Assembly (NCBI GenBank): GCA_023150195.1 | Contig: JAKLLI010000132.1 | Coordinates: 1-7,072 of the forward strand | Length of the DNA: 7,072 nucleotides | Direction of reading: 5' to 3' | Source: Azonexus sp. | GTDB taxonomy: Bacteria > Pseudomonadota > Gammaproteobacteria > Burkholderiales > Rhodocyclaceae | Part shown: positions 6,313 through 7,072 of the stretch, piece after piece | How positions within the stretch are numbered: the first letter of the stretch is position 1 | How the letters are laid out: each line of letters opens with the position of its first letter | Notes under the pieces: model-generated | Seen by the model: the letters and a program-made list of their open reading frames with translations, nothing else | Database searches by the model: none | What the model was told of the DNA's origin: nothing | Program-made: the position numbers and the translations under genes

Positions 6313-6342
6313 AAAAGCCCAGCACTATAACACAGGCTGGGC
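6313..6342 (-). terminator. Probable intrinsic terminator of the acyl-CoA dehydrogenase gene
   Basis: On the complement, GCCCAGC (6342-6336) and GCTGGGC (6323-6317) form a perfect 7-bp stem around a 12-nt loop, followed by TTTT (6316-6313). It begins 15 nt after the acyl-CoA dehydrogenase stop codon. The loop is long, which makes it weaker than the other two terminators here. Confidence 0.6.
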
Positions 6343-6350
6343 GGTTTCAA
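6324..6350 (-). promoter_or_regulatory. Candidate promoter of the rpsF-priB-rpsR-rplI operon
   Basis: On the complement, TTGAAA (6350-6345) is followed after 15 nt by TATAGT (6329-6324), preceded directly by TGT, an extended -10. Each hexamer matches 5 of 6 consensus bases; the spacer is short, but an extended -10 tolerates that. Transcription would begin near 6317 and give a leader of about 60 nt containing the hairpin at 6279-6304. The -10 lies in the loop of the upstream gene's terminator. Confidence 0.45.
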
Positions 6351-6357
6351 CACCCCA

Positions 6358-7072
6358 TCAGAAGCTATCGTCGTCGATCGCCAACGCGCCGACCGCACCT
6401 GCCATCACGGCCTGGGACAATCCCTCAACTTGTGTCAGGAAGTGATCGGCAAAAAATCTGGCCGTTGCACACTTTGCCGGCCAGAAGTTGTCGCCATTTC
6501 CTTCAAGTATTTGCTGAGAGGCATAGTTCGCCGCACGCCCCAACTGCCATCCACCCGCGACAATCCCGAACAAATTAAGAAAAGGCACAGCGCCGGCATG
6601 CACCGCCTTCGGGTCAGCAGAAAACTGATCAACGATCCAGACAACCGCCTGCTCCAGCGCAGCCAAGGCCCGCACCTGGCGCTCGCCGATGACAGACAAC
6701 TCCCCCGTCAGTAACTTTGCATCGTCACGCATGCGCGCAATCAGCGCAAACATGGTCGCGCCTTTTTCACGTGCAATTTTTCGTCCCACCAAGTCGTTGG
6801 CCTGAATAGCCGTCGTTCCTTCATAAATTGCAGTAATCCGGGCATCACGCAGGTGCTGGGCAGCCCCAGTTTCCTCAATGTAGCCCATGCCACCATGGAC
6901 CTGAACCCCGAGAGAAGCAATATCGATCGCACTCTCGGTGCCCCAACCCTTTACGACAGGAATCATCAAGTCAACAAAGGCCTGCATCTCAGTCCGAACG
7001 GCCGCATCGGGATGCTGCGTGGCTTTGTCCTGAGCGCCCGCAGTCACATAGGCGATTGCGCGCATTGCCTCG
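6358..7072 (-). CDS. Acyl-CoA dehydrogenase, C-terminal part (large ~600-residue type)
   Basis: An FAD enzyme that introduces the alpha-beta double bond in acyl-CoA, the first step of beta-oxidation or a related degradation route. About 238 codons are present. The frame is open through 7072, so the gene starts beyond the right edge and the in-frame ATG at 7065 is internal. Visible motifs are [25 protein letters not shown] (53-77, counting from the Met at 7065) and [18 protein letters not shown] (80-97). The Glu of YEGT (Glu82) is the usual catalytic base of short- and medium-chain enzymes. About 140 more residues follow, including a helical region like the C-terminal extension of the 590-600-residue dehydrogenases. 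The gene ends IDDDSF with TGA at 6358-6360. Chain-length specificity cannot be read from this part. It is followed by its own probable terminator, so it is likely a separate unit from the ribosomal operon. Confidence 0.9.
   Translation of the reverse strand, partial: EAMRAIAYVTAGAQDKATQHPDAAVRTEMQAFVDLMIPVVKGWGTESAIDIASLGVQVHGGMGYIEETGAAQHLRDARITAIYEGTTAIQANDLVGRKIAREKGATMFALIARMRDDAKLLTGELSVIGERQVRALAALEQAVVWIVDQFSADPKAVHAGAVPFLNLFGIVAGGWQLGRAANYASQQILEGNGDNFWPAKCATARFFADHFLTQVEGLSQAVMAGAVGALAIDDDSF

Overview
The window looks like a chromosomal housekeeping region of a betaproteobacterium. The main reasons are the minus-strand order rpsF-priB-rpsR-rplI-dnaB, an S6 and an S18 with proteobacterial signatures, and a neighbouring peroxiredoxin gene followed by a PIN-PhoH ATPase gene. 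Rhodocyclales or a close relative is my guess from protein style, but the order is not proven by what is visible. I see no mobile element, CRISPR array, tRNA or rRNA, and no clear new multi-gene system.

Left third (1-2034). The minus strand starts with the first 52 codons of an oligopeptide-type solute-binding lipoprotein, which runs off the left edge. Divergent from it, a plausible sigma-70 promoter leads into a Bcp/PrxQ peroxiredoxin gene and then a PIN-PhoH ATPase gene. The PhoH gene is broken. Its PIN half (711-1223) and ATPase half (1223-1993) are each well conserved but lie in different frames. At the join, about 40-50 residues normally present in the family are missing, which points to an internal deletion or an assembly error. 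A strong intrinsic terminator closes this unit.

Middle (2068-4752). A Tat-exported transglutaminase-like protein is encoded on the plus strand. It has a TTG start just after an SD, a Lys/Ser/Ala-rich linker, and Ser where the catalytic Cys is expected. It converges, with only 3 nt between stops, on dnaB (replicative helicase) on the minus strand.

Right half (4753-7072, all minus strand). The ribosomal and replication cluster is transcribed right to left: rpsF (S6), priB (PriB), rpsR (S18), rplI (L9), terminator, dnaB. priB appears to start at CTG directly after an in-frame TAA, and it overlaps rpsR by 29 nt. A 24-nt perfect palindrome followed by a T-tract sits between rplI and dnaB, so dnaB is probably served by read-through or by a promoter inside rplI. 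Upstream of rpsF is a leader hairpin that could be an S6:S18 autoregulatory element. Beyond it is a promoter candidate whose -10 lies in the loop of the upstream gene's terminator hairpin. The right edge holds the C-terminal part of a large acyl-CoA dehydrogenase.

The cluster combines translation (S6, S18, L9) with replication (PriB, which helps reload DnaB at stalled forks, and DnaB itself). The plus-strand genes concern oxidative-stress defence and a probably envelope-located transglutaminase fold.
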